Source of the DNA: Pseudomonas tructae
GTDB taxonomy: Bacteria > Pseudomonadota > Gammaproteobacteria > Pseudomonadales > Pseudomonadaceae
Direction of reading: 5' to 3'
Length of the DNA: 64,000 nt
Assembly: GCF_004214895.1 (NCBI RefSeq)
Contig: NZ_CP035952.1
Location: 2,738,501 to 2,802,500 of the forward strand
In this document: piece by piece, positions 17,157 through 25,166 of the stretch
Layout of the letters: each line of letters begins with the position of its first letter
How positions within the stretch are numbered: position 1 is the stretch's first letter
Position numbers and translations under genes: made by a program
Notes under the pieces: model-generated
What the model was told of the DNA's origin: nothing
Seen by the model: only the letters and a program-made list of their open reading frames with translations
The model's database searches: none

Positions 17157-19169
17157 ATGCACAGCACGCTGATCAGGGTAGGGCATAACCGGTTGCACAA
17201 GCGCGATGGCAGCCTGGTGGCCTTTGACGCGGACAAGATCCGCCAGGCATTGATCGCCGCCGGCAAGGCCACTGGCGAGTATGCCGAGGCCGAAGCAGAT
17301 GGCTTGCTCGACGCCGTGCTCGCCCATCTGGAAGGCTATTCGAAGCTGTACGTCGAGCAGATCCAGGACCGGGTCGAGCGGGTGCTGATGGATGCTGGCC
17401 ATTTCCTCTCGCTGCGCGCCTACATTGTCTACCGCGAACAGCACGGCCGCCTGCGCCGCGACCGCAAGACCCTGGTCGAGGTCGCGACCTCGATGAACGA
17501 ATACCTCAATCGCGAGGACTGGCGGGTGCAGGCCAACGCCAACCAGGGCTACTCCCTGGGCGGGCTGGTGCTCAATGTCTCCGGCAAGGTCACCGCCAAC
17601 TACTGGCTCGACGAGGTCTACAGCGAAGCCATTGGCCGCGCCCACCGCGAGGCCGACCTGCACATTCACGACCTGGACATGCTCGCCGGCTACTGCGCCG
17701 GCTGGTCGCTGCGCAGCCTGTTGCACGAGGGCCTAAATGGCGTGCCCGGGCGGGTCGAGGCCGGGCCGCCCAAGCACCTGGGCAGCGCACTGGGGCAGAT
17801 GGTCAACTTCCTCGGCACCCTGCAGAACGAGTGGGCCGGGGCCCAGGCGTTCAGCTCGTTCGACACCTACCTTGCGCCCTATGTGCGCAAGGACCAGCTG
17901 AGCTACGAGCAGGTGCGCCAGGCCATCCAGGAGTTCATCTACAACCTCAACGTGCCGTCGCGCTGGGGCACGCAAACGCCCTTTACCAACCTGACCTTCG
18001 ACTGGGTTTGCCCGCAAGATTTGCGCGAGCAGATTCCGGTGATCGACGGCGAGGAAATGCCCTTTGCCTACGGCGAGCTGCAGGCCGAGATGGACCTGCT
18101 CAACCGTGCCTACATCGAGGTCATGCAGGCCGGCGATGCCAAGGGCCGGGTGTTCACCTTCCCGATCCCGACCTACAACATCACCCACGACTTTGCCTGG
18201 GACAGCGATAACGCCGAGCGCCTGTTTGAAATGACCGCCCGCTACGGCCTGCCTTACTTCCAGAACTTCCTCAATTCAGACATGCAGCCCAACCAGGTGC
18301 GCTCGATGTGCTGTCGCCTGCAGCTGGATGTGCGCGAGCTGCTCAAGCGCGGCGGCGGCCTGTTCGGTTCGGCCGAGCAGACCGGCTCGCTGGGCGTGGT
18401 GACCATCAATTGCGCGCGCCTGGGCCATGTCTACAAAGGTGATGTCAGCGGCCTGCTGCAGCGCCTGGACGCCCTGATGGAACTGGCCATGGAGAGCCTG
18501 GAGGTCAAGCGCAAGGTGATCCAGCACCACATGGACGCCGGCCTGTACCCCTACACCAAGCGTTACCTGGGGACCTTGCGCAATCACTTCTCGACCATTG
18601 GCGTCAACGGCCTGCACGAGATGCTGCGCAACTTCAGCGACGACCAGATGGGCTTGCACACCGGCCAGGGCCGGCGCTTCGCCTTGAACCTGCTGGACCA
18701 CGTGCGTGCCACTCTGGTGCGTTTCCAGGAAGAAACCGGCCATTTGTACAACCTTGAAGCCACCCCGGCCGAAGGCACCACCTACCGTTTCGCCAAGGAA
18801 GACCGCAAGCGCTTCCCTGAGATCCTCCAGGCCGGTTGCAGCCAGGCGCCGTACTACACCAACTCCTCGCAGTTGCCGGTGGGCTACACCGACGACCCGT
18901 TCGAAGCCCTGGAGCTGCAGGACGAGCTGCAATGCAAATACACCGGCGGCACCGTGCTGCACCTGTACATGGCCGAGCGGATCTCTTCGGCCCAGGCCTG
19001 CAAGCAATTGGTGCGCCGAGCCCTGGAGCGGTTCCGCCTGCCGTACCTGACGATTACCCCGACTTTTTCGATCTGCCCGGTACACGGCTACCTGGATGGC
19101 GAACACGAGTTCTGTCCCAAGTGCGACGAGGCGCTGCTGCTGGCCCAGCAGCAGGGCAGCCTGCACTGA
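17157..19169 (+). CDS. nrdD: Anaerobic ribonucleoside-triphosphate reductase NrdD lacking its own glycyl-radical tail
   Basis: 670 residues; class III ribonucleotide reductase large chain. An N-terminal ATP-cone (RDGSLVAFDADKIRQAL) provides allosteric control. The catalytic barrel carries LNVPSRWGTQTPFTNLTFDW, FPIPTYNITHDFAWD and SMCCRLQLDVRELLK. A C-terminal zinc site (CPVHGYLDGEHEFCPKC) is followed 14 residues later by the stop. The usual glycyl-radical segment (R-V-x-G-Y-x-x-P) is absent here and is encoded by the next gene. Start ATG 17157 has GGAGG five bases upstream; the in-frame codons from 17109 lack a ribosome site and overlap the NrdR boxes. Control is by the Anr/Dnr and NrdR sites just upstream. 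Confidence 0.93.
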   Translation: MHSTLIRVGHNRLHKRDGSLVAFDADKIRQALIAAGKATGEYAEAEADGLLDAVLAHLEGYSKLYVEQIQDRVERVLMDAGHFLSLRAYIVYREQHGRLRRDRKTLVEVATSMNEYLNREDWRVQANANQGYSLGGLVLNVSGKVTANYWLDEVYSEAIGRAHREADLHIHDLDMLAGYCAGWSLRSLLHEGLNGVPGRVEAGPPKHLGSALGQMVNFLGTLQNEWAGAQAFSSFDTYLAPYVRKDQLSYEQVRQAIQEFIYNLNVPSRWGTQTPFTNLTFDWVCPQDLREQIPVIDGEEMPFAYGELQAEMDLLNRAYIEVMQAGDAKGRVFTFPIPTYNITHDFAWDSDNAERLFEMTARYGLPYFQNFLNSDMQPNQVRSMCCRLQLDVRELLKRGGGLFGSAEQTGSLGVVTINCARLGHVYKGDVSGLLQRLDALMELAMESLEVKRKVIQHHMDAGLYPYTKRYLGTLRNHFSTIGVNGLHEMLRNFSDDQMGLHTGQGRRFALNLLDHVRATLVRFQEETGHLYNLEATPAEGTTYRFAKEDRKRFPEILQAGCSQAPYYTNSSQLPVGYTDDPFEALELQDELQCKYTGGTVLHLYMAERISSAQACKQLVRRALERFRLPYLTITPTFSICPVHGYLDGEHEFCPKCDEALLLAQQQGSLH

Positions 19170-19200
19170 CCCCCTATTTTCAACCGCAAGGAGCTTCATC

Positions 19201-19368
19201 ATGACTGCACAGCACACCCTGCCCGTGGCGCAACGCCAACGGTGCGAAGTCTGGACCCGGGTCATGGGCTATCACCGCCCGGTGTCGGCATTCAACCCCG
19301 GCAAACAGTCCGAGCACAACGAGCGACAACACTTCAATGAGCGCGTGGCAACGGCCGGGCACCCATGA
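19201..19368 (+). CDS. Stand-alone glycyl-radical domain of class III ribonucleotide reductase (55 residues)
   Basis: Small protein with its own ribosome site (AAGGAG, seven bases before ATG). The segment RCEVWTRVMGYHRPVSAF followed by NPGKQSEHNERQHF is the glycyl-radical loop and tail normally found at the C-terminus of NrdD. Gly23 in VMGYHRP is the predicted radical site. It is in a different frame from nrdD, 31 bases after the nrdD stop, and its stop overlaps the nrdG start (ATGA). It should therefore be made together with the activase and form a two-chain enzyme with NrdD. A similar separate radical peptide is known for pyruvate formate-lyase (YfiD/GrcA). A sequencing frameshift is unlikely given the separate ribosome site and the 31-base spacer. 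Confidence 0.85.
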   Translation: MTAQHTLPVAQRQRCEVWTRVMGYHRPVSAFNPGKQSEHNERQHFNERVATAGHP

Positions 19369-20060
19369 CCCCAGCGCTGCGAGTCGGGGGCATGGTGCCC
19401 CTGACCACCCTCGATTACCCCGGCAGGCTGGCCTGCGTGCTGTTCTGCCAGGGCTGCGCCTGGCGTTGCCGTTATTGCCACAACCCGCAACTGATCCCGC
19501 CCCGGGGCTGCGCTGAGCTGCCCTGGGCGCAGGTGTTGGAGTTTTTGCAACGGCGCCAGGGCCTGCTCGACGCCGTGGTCTTCAGCGGTGGCGAACCGAC
19601 CCTGCAGGACAGCCTGGCCGAGGCCATGGCCCAGGTCCGGGCCATGGGCTTTGCCGTTGGCCTGCACAGTGCCGGGATCAAGCCCCAGGCCCTGGCCCGG
19701 GTGCTGCCCGGCGCCGACTGGGTGGGCTTTGACGTCAAGGCCCTGGCCGAGGACGGCCAAACGGTTACCGGCGTGCGCGGCAGTGGCCAGGCCAACTGGC
19801 GCAGCCTCGACTACCTGCTGGCCAGCGGCGTCGACTACGAATGCCGCACCACGGTGCATTGGCACCTGATCGATCCCCCCCGACTCATCACCCTGGCCCG
19901 GCGCTTGAATGCGCTCGGGGTCAAACGCTTCGTCGTGCAGTTGGTGCGCACGGCACGCATGCTCGATGAGCAGTTGCCCAGTGCTTCGGCACAAAGCTTG
20001 CTGCCCGAGCTGTGGGGCACCCTCCACGCGCTGTTTCCCGCGTTCGAAGTACGCGACTAG
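19365..20060 (+). CDS. nrdG: Anaerobic ribonucleotide reductase activating protein NrdG (radical SAM)
   Basis: 231 residues. The radical SAM motif CAWRCRYCHNP (CX3CX2C) lies near residue 31, preceded by MVPLTTLDYPGRLACVLFCQGC, a conserved NrdG/PflA-type start given here only as a landmark. FSGGEPTLQ is the GGE motif for SAM binding. The longer C-terminal half makes it resemble the PflA-like, roughly 230-residue NrdG proteins rather than the 154-residue E. coli form. It abstracts hydrogen from the glycine of the radical domain, which here lies on the small upstream protein. The ATG overlaps the upstream stop by four bases. Confidence 0.93.
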   Translation: MTPALRVGGMVPLTTLDYPGRLACVLFCQGCAWRCRYCHNPQLIPPRGCAELPWAQVLEFLQRRQGLLDAVVFSGGEPTLQDSLAEAMAQVRAMGFAVGLHSAGIKPQALARVLPGADWVGFDVKALAEDGQTVTGVRGSGQANWRSLDYLLASGVDYECRTTVHWHLIDPPRLITLARRLNALGVKRFVVQLVRTARMLDEQLPSASAQSLLPELWGTLHALFPAFEVRD

Positions 20061-20072
20061 TAAGGCTTTGAA

Positions 20073-21692
20073 ATGAACAGATTGACCACAGCACAACGTA
20101 TCCTCATCGGCTTTGCCATTGCGCCGCTGGCGCTTCTGGGCCTGGCTTTCTATGCACTGCACGACCTGGCCACGCTCAAGCAGCAGGCGGTGGTGATCGT
20201 CCAGCAGGACTGGCCGAAGATCGAGCCGATCATGGTCATCGCCACCGGTGTGCGCGACAACGCGCGCAACACCCGCGACCTGCTGATCGACAAGGACAAC
20301 CTGCAGGTACAGCAGGCCATCGACACCACCAAACAGCGCATCACCCAGGCCCTGGCAACGCTTGAGCCGTTGTTCTATTTGCCTGAAGGCAAGGCTGCCT
20401 ACGCTGCGCTCAAGAGCAGCCGCGAAGCTTATGTCGCGGCGTTCACCCAGGTGCAGCAACTGATTCGCCAGGGCGACGGGCAAGCGGCCATGGCCCAGCT
20501 CAAGCAGCACGTAGTGCCTGCCGAGGCTGAGGTCTACAAGAACCTGGAAACCCTCATGGCCTTGCAAGGGCAGATCTTCGCCGACCGCGAACAGGCCGCC
20601 CAGGCCCTGTACAACGACGCCCGGCTGAACATGCTTGGGCTATTCGTGCTGTGCCTGCTGGCGGTGATCGCGGCCGCGCTGCTGGTGACCCGCAGCGTCA
20701 CCCGGCCCCTGGGCGGCGAGCCGGACACTGCGGCGCGGGTACTGAGCCAGATCGCCCAGGGCGACCTGACCATTGAGGTGCCGACCCACGCCAGTGCCGA
20801 GGGCAGCGTGATGCTTAACATGCAGCACATGCAGCAGAGCCTGAACAACATGGTCAAGCACATCGCCGCCTCGGTGGAGCGGGTGGCCAGCTCCAGTGAA
20901 GAGCTCAGTGCGGTCAGCAGCCAGACCAGCAGCAGCCTGCAGTTGCAGGGCCTGGAGATTGAACAGGCGGCAGCGGCGGTCAACGAAATGACCGCCGCCG
21001 TGGATGAGGTGGCACGCAATGCGGTGAGCACCAGCGAAGCCTCGAAGGTGTCCGAGCAGACCGCCCAGCGTGGCCGTGAACAGGTGCGCGAGACCGTGGC
21101 CTCGATCAGCGTCCTGGCCGAAGGCGTGACGGACACCTCCGAGCGCATCCAGCAACTGGCCGGCCGGGTGCAGGACATCAGCACCGTGCTGGATGTGATT
21201 CGCAGCATCGCCGAGCAGACCAACCTGCTGGCACTCAACGCCGCCATCGAAGCGGCCCGCGCCGGTGACGCCGGGCGTGGCTTTGCGGTGGTTGCCGACG
21301 AGGTGCGGGCGCTGGCCCATCGTACCCAGGCCTCGACCCAGGAGATCGAACAGATGATCGGCAATATTCGTCAGGATACCGGCCAGGCCGTGACCGCCAT
21401 GCTCAGCAGCAGCGAGCGGGTGCACAGCACCCTGGAAGTGGCGCAACGTGCCGGCGAGGCGCTGGAGGCGATCACCCGGTCGATCTCGCAGATCAACGAG
21501 CGCAACCTGATGATTGCCAGTGCCACCGAGGAGCAGGCCTTGGTAGCCCGCGAGGTAGACCGCAACCTGGTGGGTATTCGCAACCTCTCCGAACAGGTGC
21601 TGCTCGGTGCGCAACACACCGACACCGCCGGTCAGGACCTGGCGCAGATGGCTGGCAGCCTGAGCCAGACCGTGGCGCGTTTCAAGGTTTAA
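20073..21692 (+). CDS. Methyl-accepting chemotaxis protein
   Basis: 539 residues. TM1 (ILIGFAIAPLALLGLAFYAL) is followed by a periplasmic four-helix bundle of the 4HB_MCP/TarH type (about 35-190), TM2 (MLGLFVLCLLAVIAAALLV), a HAMP domain beginning RSVTRPLGGEPDTAAR, and a cytoplasmic signalling domain whose hairpin tip is EQTNLLALNAAIEAARAG. The signal is unknown. It starts 12 bases after nrdG, so it may be carried on the anaerobic transcript, hinting at a redox or nitrogen-oxide related taxis; this is inference from position only. Its stop codon overlaps the stop of convergent ftrD (TTAA). Confidence 0.9.
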   Translation: MNRLTTAQRILIGFAIAPLALLGLAFYALHDLATLKQQAVVIVQQDWPKIEPIMVIATGVRDNARNTRDLLIDKDNLQVQQAIDTTKQRITQALATLEPLFYLPEGKAAYAALKSSREAYVAAFTQVQQLIRQGDGQAAMAQLKQHVVPAEAEVYKNLETLMALQGQIFADREQAAQALYNDARLNMLGLFVLCLLAVIAAALLVTRSVTRPLGGEPDTAARVLSQIAQGDLTIEVPTHASAEGSVMLNMQHMQQSLNNMVKHIAASVERVASSSEELSAVSSQTSSSLQLQGLEIEQAAAAVNEMTAAVDEVARNAVSTSEASKVSEQTAQRGREQVRETVASISVLAEGVTDTSERIQQLAGRVQDISTVLDVIRSIAEQTNLLALNAAIEAARAGDAGRGFAVVADEVRALAHRTQASTQEIEQMIGNIRQDTGQAVTAMLSSSERVHSTLEVAQRAGEALEAITRSISQINERNLMIASATEEQALVAREVDRNLVGIRNLSEQVLLGAQHTDTAGQDLAQMAGSLSQTVARFKV

Positions 21693-23068
21693 CCCCAGCC
21701 CCAGAACTGCAACCACCAGCCATAGCCCACTGCGGCTATGGCCAGCAGCAGACAAGCGCTGGCGCTGCAACGGCGCCAGTTGCCCAGGTTGTGACTGGCC
21801 AGCAACTTGTTCGCCAACAACAGGCTCCAGCCCATGGCCGCGAGCAGCAATGTGGCCCTGGCCGGCTGTACCCACTCCAGCAGCAAGCCTTCATAGCGCA
21901 ACAGCTTGACCGTGGTCGCCGACAGGCCCAGAAACAGTCCGCCAGCACCCAGGGGCGTAAGGCTCAGGCTCAAGGGCCAGAACAGCGCCGGATCGCCCGC
22001 CAGGCGTGCGGCCAGGCGCAGCAGTAGCCACAACAGGCCTCCCAGTAGCAGGGCACTGCCACTCAGGTACAGGACAATACTCAAACCGTCGAGCCAGCTG
22101 AAGCTGTCGTTGAGCTGCGGGTAGTGGGTCAGCAGCCACCAGGGCGCGTTGTCTTGCAGCGGCCAGAGCAGGTCGGCCTCGACCAGCCACTGCGCCAGGT
22201 GCTGTTTGAGCGCGATGAACCAGGGGCTGACGGTCCATTGGAAGGCGCCCATGGCCAGGCCAATCACCCCGAACAACAGCAGGCGGCTATCCCAGGGCGA
22301 AGGCGCGCGCGTGGCCGATTCAAGGATTTCCTGGTTGCTGGAGCGGGCGATCAACTGCACCGCGCCGCGTTGCCCGGCGCAACGGCCACAGGCATGGCAA
22401 TCACGGGCGCCGCGCATGCGCCGGATGTCCAGCAGCGGGGCGCAGTTGGGCGGTGGCAGGCGCGGCCCGGCGTTGGCTTGCCAGCGTTGTTCATCGACCT
22501 GAAAGTGCACCGGCGCAAGGCGTGCGAGCAGGGCGAAGACACCGCTGACCGGGCACAGGTAGCGGCACCAGATGCGCTTGCCGCGCACGAACAGCAGGCC
22601 GACCAGCACCGCCGCCAGGGTCGAGCCACCGAGAATCAACAGCGCCGCCTGAGCGTAGTCATAGACGCTGATCAACTGGCCATAAAGGGTGGTCAGGCAG
22701 AACGCCAGGGTCGGCCAGCCGCCCCAGCGTACCCAGCGCGGTACGCCCATGCCCTTGCCATACTGGCTGGCCCATTCGCTCAGCGCGCCTTCGGGGCAGA
22801 GCACGCCGCACCAGAGCCTGCCGAACAGCACGATCGACAGCAGCACGAATGGCCACCAGATGCCCCAGAACAGGAACTGGGCCAACAGCGTCAGGTTGTC
22901 GAGCATCCGCGCCTGGCTATCGGGCAGTGGCAACAGCGCTGGCAGCACCAGCAATAGGGCATAGCACAGCACCACCGTCCATTGCAGCAGCCGGATCATC
23001 CCGGCGTGGCGGCGCATGCCGTCGCCCAGGCGCTGCAGCCAGCGGTTGTGCAGGCTCAGGCCGGACAT
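21689..23068 (-). CDS. ftrD: Polyferredoxin-like membrane protein FtrD of the ferrous-iron importer
   Basis: 459 residues from ATG 23068 (MSGLSLHNRWLQRLGD); the longer open frame runs back into ftrC and is unlikely to be used. Several membrane helices flank NapH/NosR-like ferredoxin motifs: RLWCGVLCPEGALSEW, CRYLCPVSGVFALL and CHACGRCAGQRGAVQL. In the Bordetella/Brucella FtrABCD system this last component is thought to carry electrons that recycle the oxidised iron or copper of FtrB/FtrC. It overlaps ftrC by 13 bases. Other NapH-type proteins are possible, but the gene neighbours settle the assignment. Confidence 0.85.
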   Translation of the reverse strand: MSGLSLHNRWLQRLGDGMRRHAGMIRLLQWTVVLCYALLLVLPALLPLPDSQARMLDNLTLLAQFLFWGIWWPFVLLSIVLFGRLWCGVLCPEGALSEWASQYGKGMGVPRWVRWGGWPTLAFCLTTLYGQLISVYDYAQAALLILGGSTLAAVLVGLLFVRGKRIWCRYLCPVSGVFALLARLAPVHFQVDEQRWQANAGPRLPPPNCAPLLDIRRMRGARDCHACGRCAGQRGAVQLIARSSNQEILESATRAPSPWDSRLLLFGVIGLAMGAFQWTVSPWFIALKQHLAQWLVEADLLWPLQDNAPWWLLTHYPQLNDSFSWLDGLSIVLYLSGSALLLGGLLWLLLRLAARLAGDPALFWPLSLSLTPLGAGGLFLGLSATTVKLLRYEGLLLEWVQPARATLLLAAMGWSLLLANKLLASHNLGNWRRCSASACLLLAIAAVGYGWWLQFWGWG

Positions 23069-23910
23069 GGTGCGCTGCCTGTTCGGCGTTGCAGCAACCA
23101 GCTGCCGACACTCAACCAGTAGCCCGCCAGCACCAGTAGGGTCAGGGCGCTGGGGCTGGCCCGGTAGCCGGCGAAGGCGGCGAGAAAACCGCCCAGGCCA
23201 TGACTGTCGCTCAGCCAGGGGCTGCTGTCCCACAGCGCGTCACCGACCAGGCTGTAGGCCATCTCGGGCAGTTCCAGGGCCAGCAACTGGCCGCCGATGC
23301 GTTCGCTGGCGCTGACCAGCAAGGCCGCGGCGAGCAGTAGCAGAACTGCCTCGCTCAAGGCGAAAAAACGTGGCCAGGACAGCCAGCGGCGGCTGCCCTG
23401 CAGCACGGCGATGGTCAGGCCCGAGAGCACCAGCCCGGCGACGCCGCCCACGGCGAACAGGCCCAGTTGCGGCCCGTGCAGGCGGGCGCCGGCACCGTAG
23501 AGAAAGACCACGGTTTCGCTGCCTTCACGGCTGACCGCAAGCATGGCCAGGAGCATCAGCCCCAGGCCGCCCTGGCGCGCCAATTGCCGCTGGGCCTGGC
23601 GTTGCAGCTGACCTTTGAGCATGCGTCCATGCCGGTGCATCCAGCCGACCATCTGCACCATCAACAGGCTTGCCAGCAGTGCCAGAGCGGCCTGGAACCA
23701 TTCGTTGCCGGCGCCGCTCATGGCTTGCCCAGCAACCAGGATCAGCAGCGCCAGCACCCCCGAGAGCAACAAGCCCAGGGCCACGCCGGCCCAGAGAAGC
23801 CTGAGCAGGCGCCGGGCGCCTTGCTGCTGGCCGGCCCAGGCCTGAAGAATACCGATCACCAGCAAGGCCTCGACGCTTTCGCGCCAGACGATGAACAGTG
23901 CCTGGTTCAT
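23056..23910 (-). CDS. ftrC: FTR1-family iron permease FtrC
   Basis: 284 residues, about seven membrane helices. The first helix has RESVE at 10-14 (variant of the REGLE motif that binds iron) and a second acidic motif REGSE occurs near residue 130. It imports iron across the inner membrane, probably Fe(III) formed transiently from Fe(II) on the periplasmic side. AGGAGG precedes the ATG, and the gene lies 17 bases after ftrB. E. coli EfeU is the nearest well-known relative. Confidence 0.92.
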   Translation of the reverse strand: MNQALFIVWRESVEALLVIGILQAWAGQQQGARRLLRLLWAGVALGLLLSGVLALLILVAGQAMSGAGNEWFQAALALLASLLMVQMVGWMHRHGRMLKGQLQRQAQRQLARQGGLGLMLLAMLAVSREGSETVVFLYGAGARLHGPQLGLFAVGGVAGLVLSGLTIAVLQGSRRWLSWPRFFALSEAVLLLLAAALLVSASERIGGQLLALELPEMAYSLVGDALWDSSPWLSDSHGLGGFLAAFAGYRASPSALTLLVLAGYWLSVGSWLLQRRTGSAPCPA

Positions 23911-23927
23911 GAAACCTCCTGCACAGG

Positions 23928-24248
23928 TTATTTCGCGAGGATGCCGCCTTCGGGCAACTGTGGATTGAACTCGTCGAAGAACGGATAGTGGCCGGGGCGC
24001 AGGGGGTGGATGACGACAAAGCTGGTCACCCCGGGCGACAGCACTTTCTCGACCCGCAGTGGCGTACTTTCGAACTCCGCCGGGCCTTCGCCCAAGTTCT
24101 TCAGGACGATCTTGAAGCGCTGCCCGGCCGGTACTTCGAGCAGGGCGGGGGTAAAGTGACCATCGCGCAAAATCAGCTCGAAGCTTGGCAGCGGTGCGGC
24201 ACTCAAAGGCAGGGCTGCCCAGGCAAGCAGCAGGGCCAGGGCCTTCAT
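23928..24248 (-). CDS. ftrB: Periplasmic cupredoxin-like protein FtrB
   Basis: 106 residues with a signal peptide (MKALALLLAWAALPLSAAPL, cleavage near residue 18-19). The mature part is a small beta-sandwich of EfeO/cupredoxin_1 type: FELILRDGHFTPALLEVPAG, FKIVLKNLGEGPAEFES and HPLRPGHYPFFDEF. In FtrABCD it is proposed to oxidise Fe(II) bound by FtrA before passage through FtrC. The ATG lies one base after the ftrA stop, so translation is coupled; the in-frame codon at 24281 lies inside ftrA. Confidence 0.85.
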   Translation of the reverse strand: MKALALLLAWAALPLSAAPLPSFELILRDGHFTPALLEVPAGQRFKIVLKNLGEGPAEFESTPLRVEKVLSPGVTSFVVIHPLRPGHYPFFDEFNPQLPEGGILAK

Positions 24249-24249
24249 G

Positions 24250-24780
24250 TCAGTAACCGCCTTTCTTGCCAATCCCGGCATAGACGAACGCGTAGTGCAG
24301 TTCGCAGCGCTCGAACCAGGGCGCGACCCCGGTTTCCTTGTCGGTATGCCGGCCCAGCGAGCCGTGGCCCGCCGGTGGCAGCAGGGTGAAGGTCAGTTGG
24401 TACTTGCCTGGGCCTTGCAGCTTGACGTTGTCGCCATAATGCGGCCCGTCGTTGGCGACCATGGCGTGAAAGTCACCGCTGATGGGCGTGTCGCTGCCTT
24501 GCTTGTGCAGGCTGAAGGCGACGTTGAGGTAGGGCACGAAGCTGCCTTCCTGGAAACCCTGGCGGTTGTTCTCGGTGGCGCGGACGTCGGCTTCCAGATG
24601 GATGTCGGAGTCGGCGGTGGCGCGCATCATGCCCGCCGGGGCCATTTCGATCGGTTGCAGGTACACCGCACTGACTTCAAGGCCCGGGCACGACTGTGGT
24701 TCGCCGATGGGGTATTCCTTGGCGTGGGTCAGTGGGCTGATCAGCAGCAACAGCAGAGGGAGCGAGAGGGTGCTACGCAT
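24250..24780 (-). CDS. ftrA: P19/Tpd-type periplasmic iron-binding protein FtrA
   Basis: 176 residues. Signal peptide MRSTLSLPLLLLLISPLTHA, then mature KEYPIGEPQ. Family features are EMAPAGMMRATADSDIHLEA (Met and His/Glu metal ligands, landmark region), FVPYLNVAF and GPHYGDNVKL. P19 proteins bind iron and copper and feed the FTR1-type permease. First gene of the minus-strand operon ftrA-ftrB-ftrC-ftrD. The start at 24780 has GGAAG upstream; a longer frame from 24837 crosses the promoter. A Fur-like site (24836-24853) covers its inferred -10 region, so iron repression is expected. Confidence 0.9.
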   Translation of the reverse strand: MRSTLSLPLLLLLISPLTHAKEYPIGEPQSCPGLEVSAVYLQPIEMAPAGMMRATADSDIHLEADVRATENNRQGFQEGSFVPYLNVAFSLHKQGSDTPISGDFHAMVANDGPHYGDNVKLQGPGKYQLTFTLLPPAGHGSLGRHTDKETGVAPWFERCELHYAFVYAGIGKKGGY

Positions 24781-24835
24781 GATGACTTCCAGGGCTGGGC
24801 AGGGGAGCCCGAGTCTAGGAAGCTTCTGTGCGAAC

Positions 24836-24853
24836 AATAATGATTATTATCAA
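24836..24853. promoter_or_regulatory. Fur-like box upstream of ftrA
   Basis: AATAATGATTATTATCAA is made of three GATAAT-like hexamers; on the ftrA strand it reads TTGATAATAATCATTATT, 12 of 14 specified bases of the TGATAAT-N-ATTATCA model. A -10-like TAAAAT on the minus strand (24858-24853) is overlapped by it, so bound Fur would block ftrA transcription. Confidence 0.65.
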
Positions 24854-24877
24854 TTTTAGCGCTGATCAATCCCGGCC

Positions 24878-24891
24878 TTGATGTGAGTCAA
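24878..24891 (+). promoter_or_regulatory. Anr/Dnr (FNR-type) box between ftrA and the DUF3079 gene
   Basis: TTGATGTGAGTCAA, one change from TTGATNNNNATCAA, the same change as in the narK1 box. On the plus strand a -10-like TAGCGT (24914-24919) is 32 bases away centre to centre, as at narK1 and nrdD, placing transcription start near 24926, 27 bases before the DUF3079 ATG. It may also influence ftrA in the other direction. Confidence 0.65.
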
Positions 24892-24952
24892 GGATCGCGA
24901 CGCAACGGCGCAGTAGCGTTGAAGCTCGCCCATTGCCCGCCTGAGGCATTTC

Positions 24953-25159
24953 ATGGCCAAGCCCTTTCCCAACAACCCCAAGCACCCCGAGCGCATCTGC
25001 TGGGGCTGCGACCGCTATTGCGCGGCCAACGCCTTGGCGTGTGGCAATGGCGCCGACCGAACCATGCATCCGGCGGAGCTATTTGGCGACGACTGGAATC
25101 AGCAAGGGGAGTACGGGCTGGCATTGCCGCAGGAACAGCCCGCGCCCAACCCGCACTAA
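24953..25159 (+). CDS. DUF3079 family small cysteine protein
   Basis: 68 residues, no signal peptide or membrane segment. The core KHPERICWGCDRYCAANALA followed by CGNGADRT carries four cysteines (CxxCxxxC then C seven residues later), suggesting a small metal or Fe-S site; the C-terminal FGDDW is also conserved in the family as I recall it. Function is unknown. GAGG lies seven bases before the ATG, and an Anr-type promoter precedes it, so it is probably made at low oxygen. It is divergent from ftrABCD. Confidence 0.8.
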   Translation: MAKPFPNNPKHPERICWGCDRYCAANALACGNGADRTMHPAELFGDDWNQQGEYGLALPQEQPAPNPH

Positions 25160-25166
25160 GCAGACT

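Noticed and set aside
19167..19200. Programmed frameshift joining nrdD and the radical peptide
   Set aside because: No slippery sequence; a 31-base spacer with its own AAGGAG and ATG argues for an independent gene.
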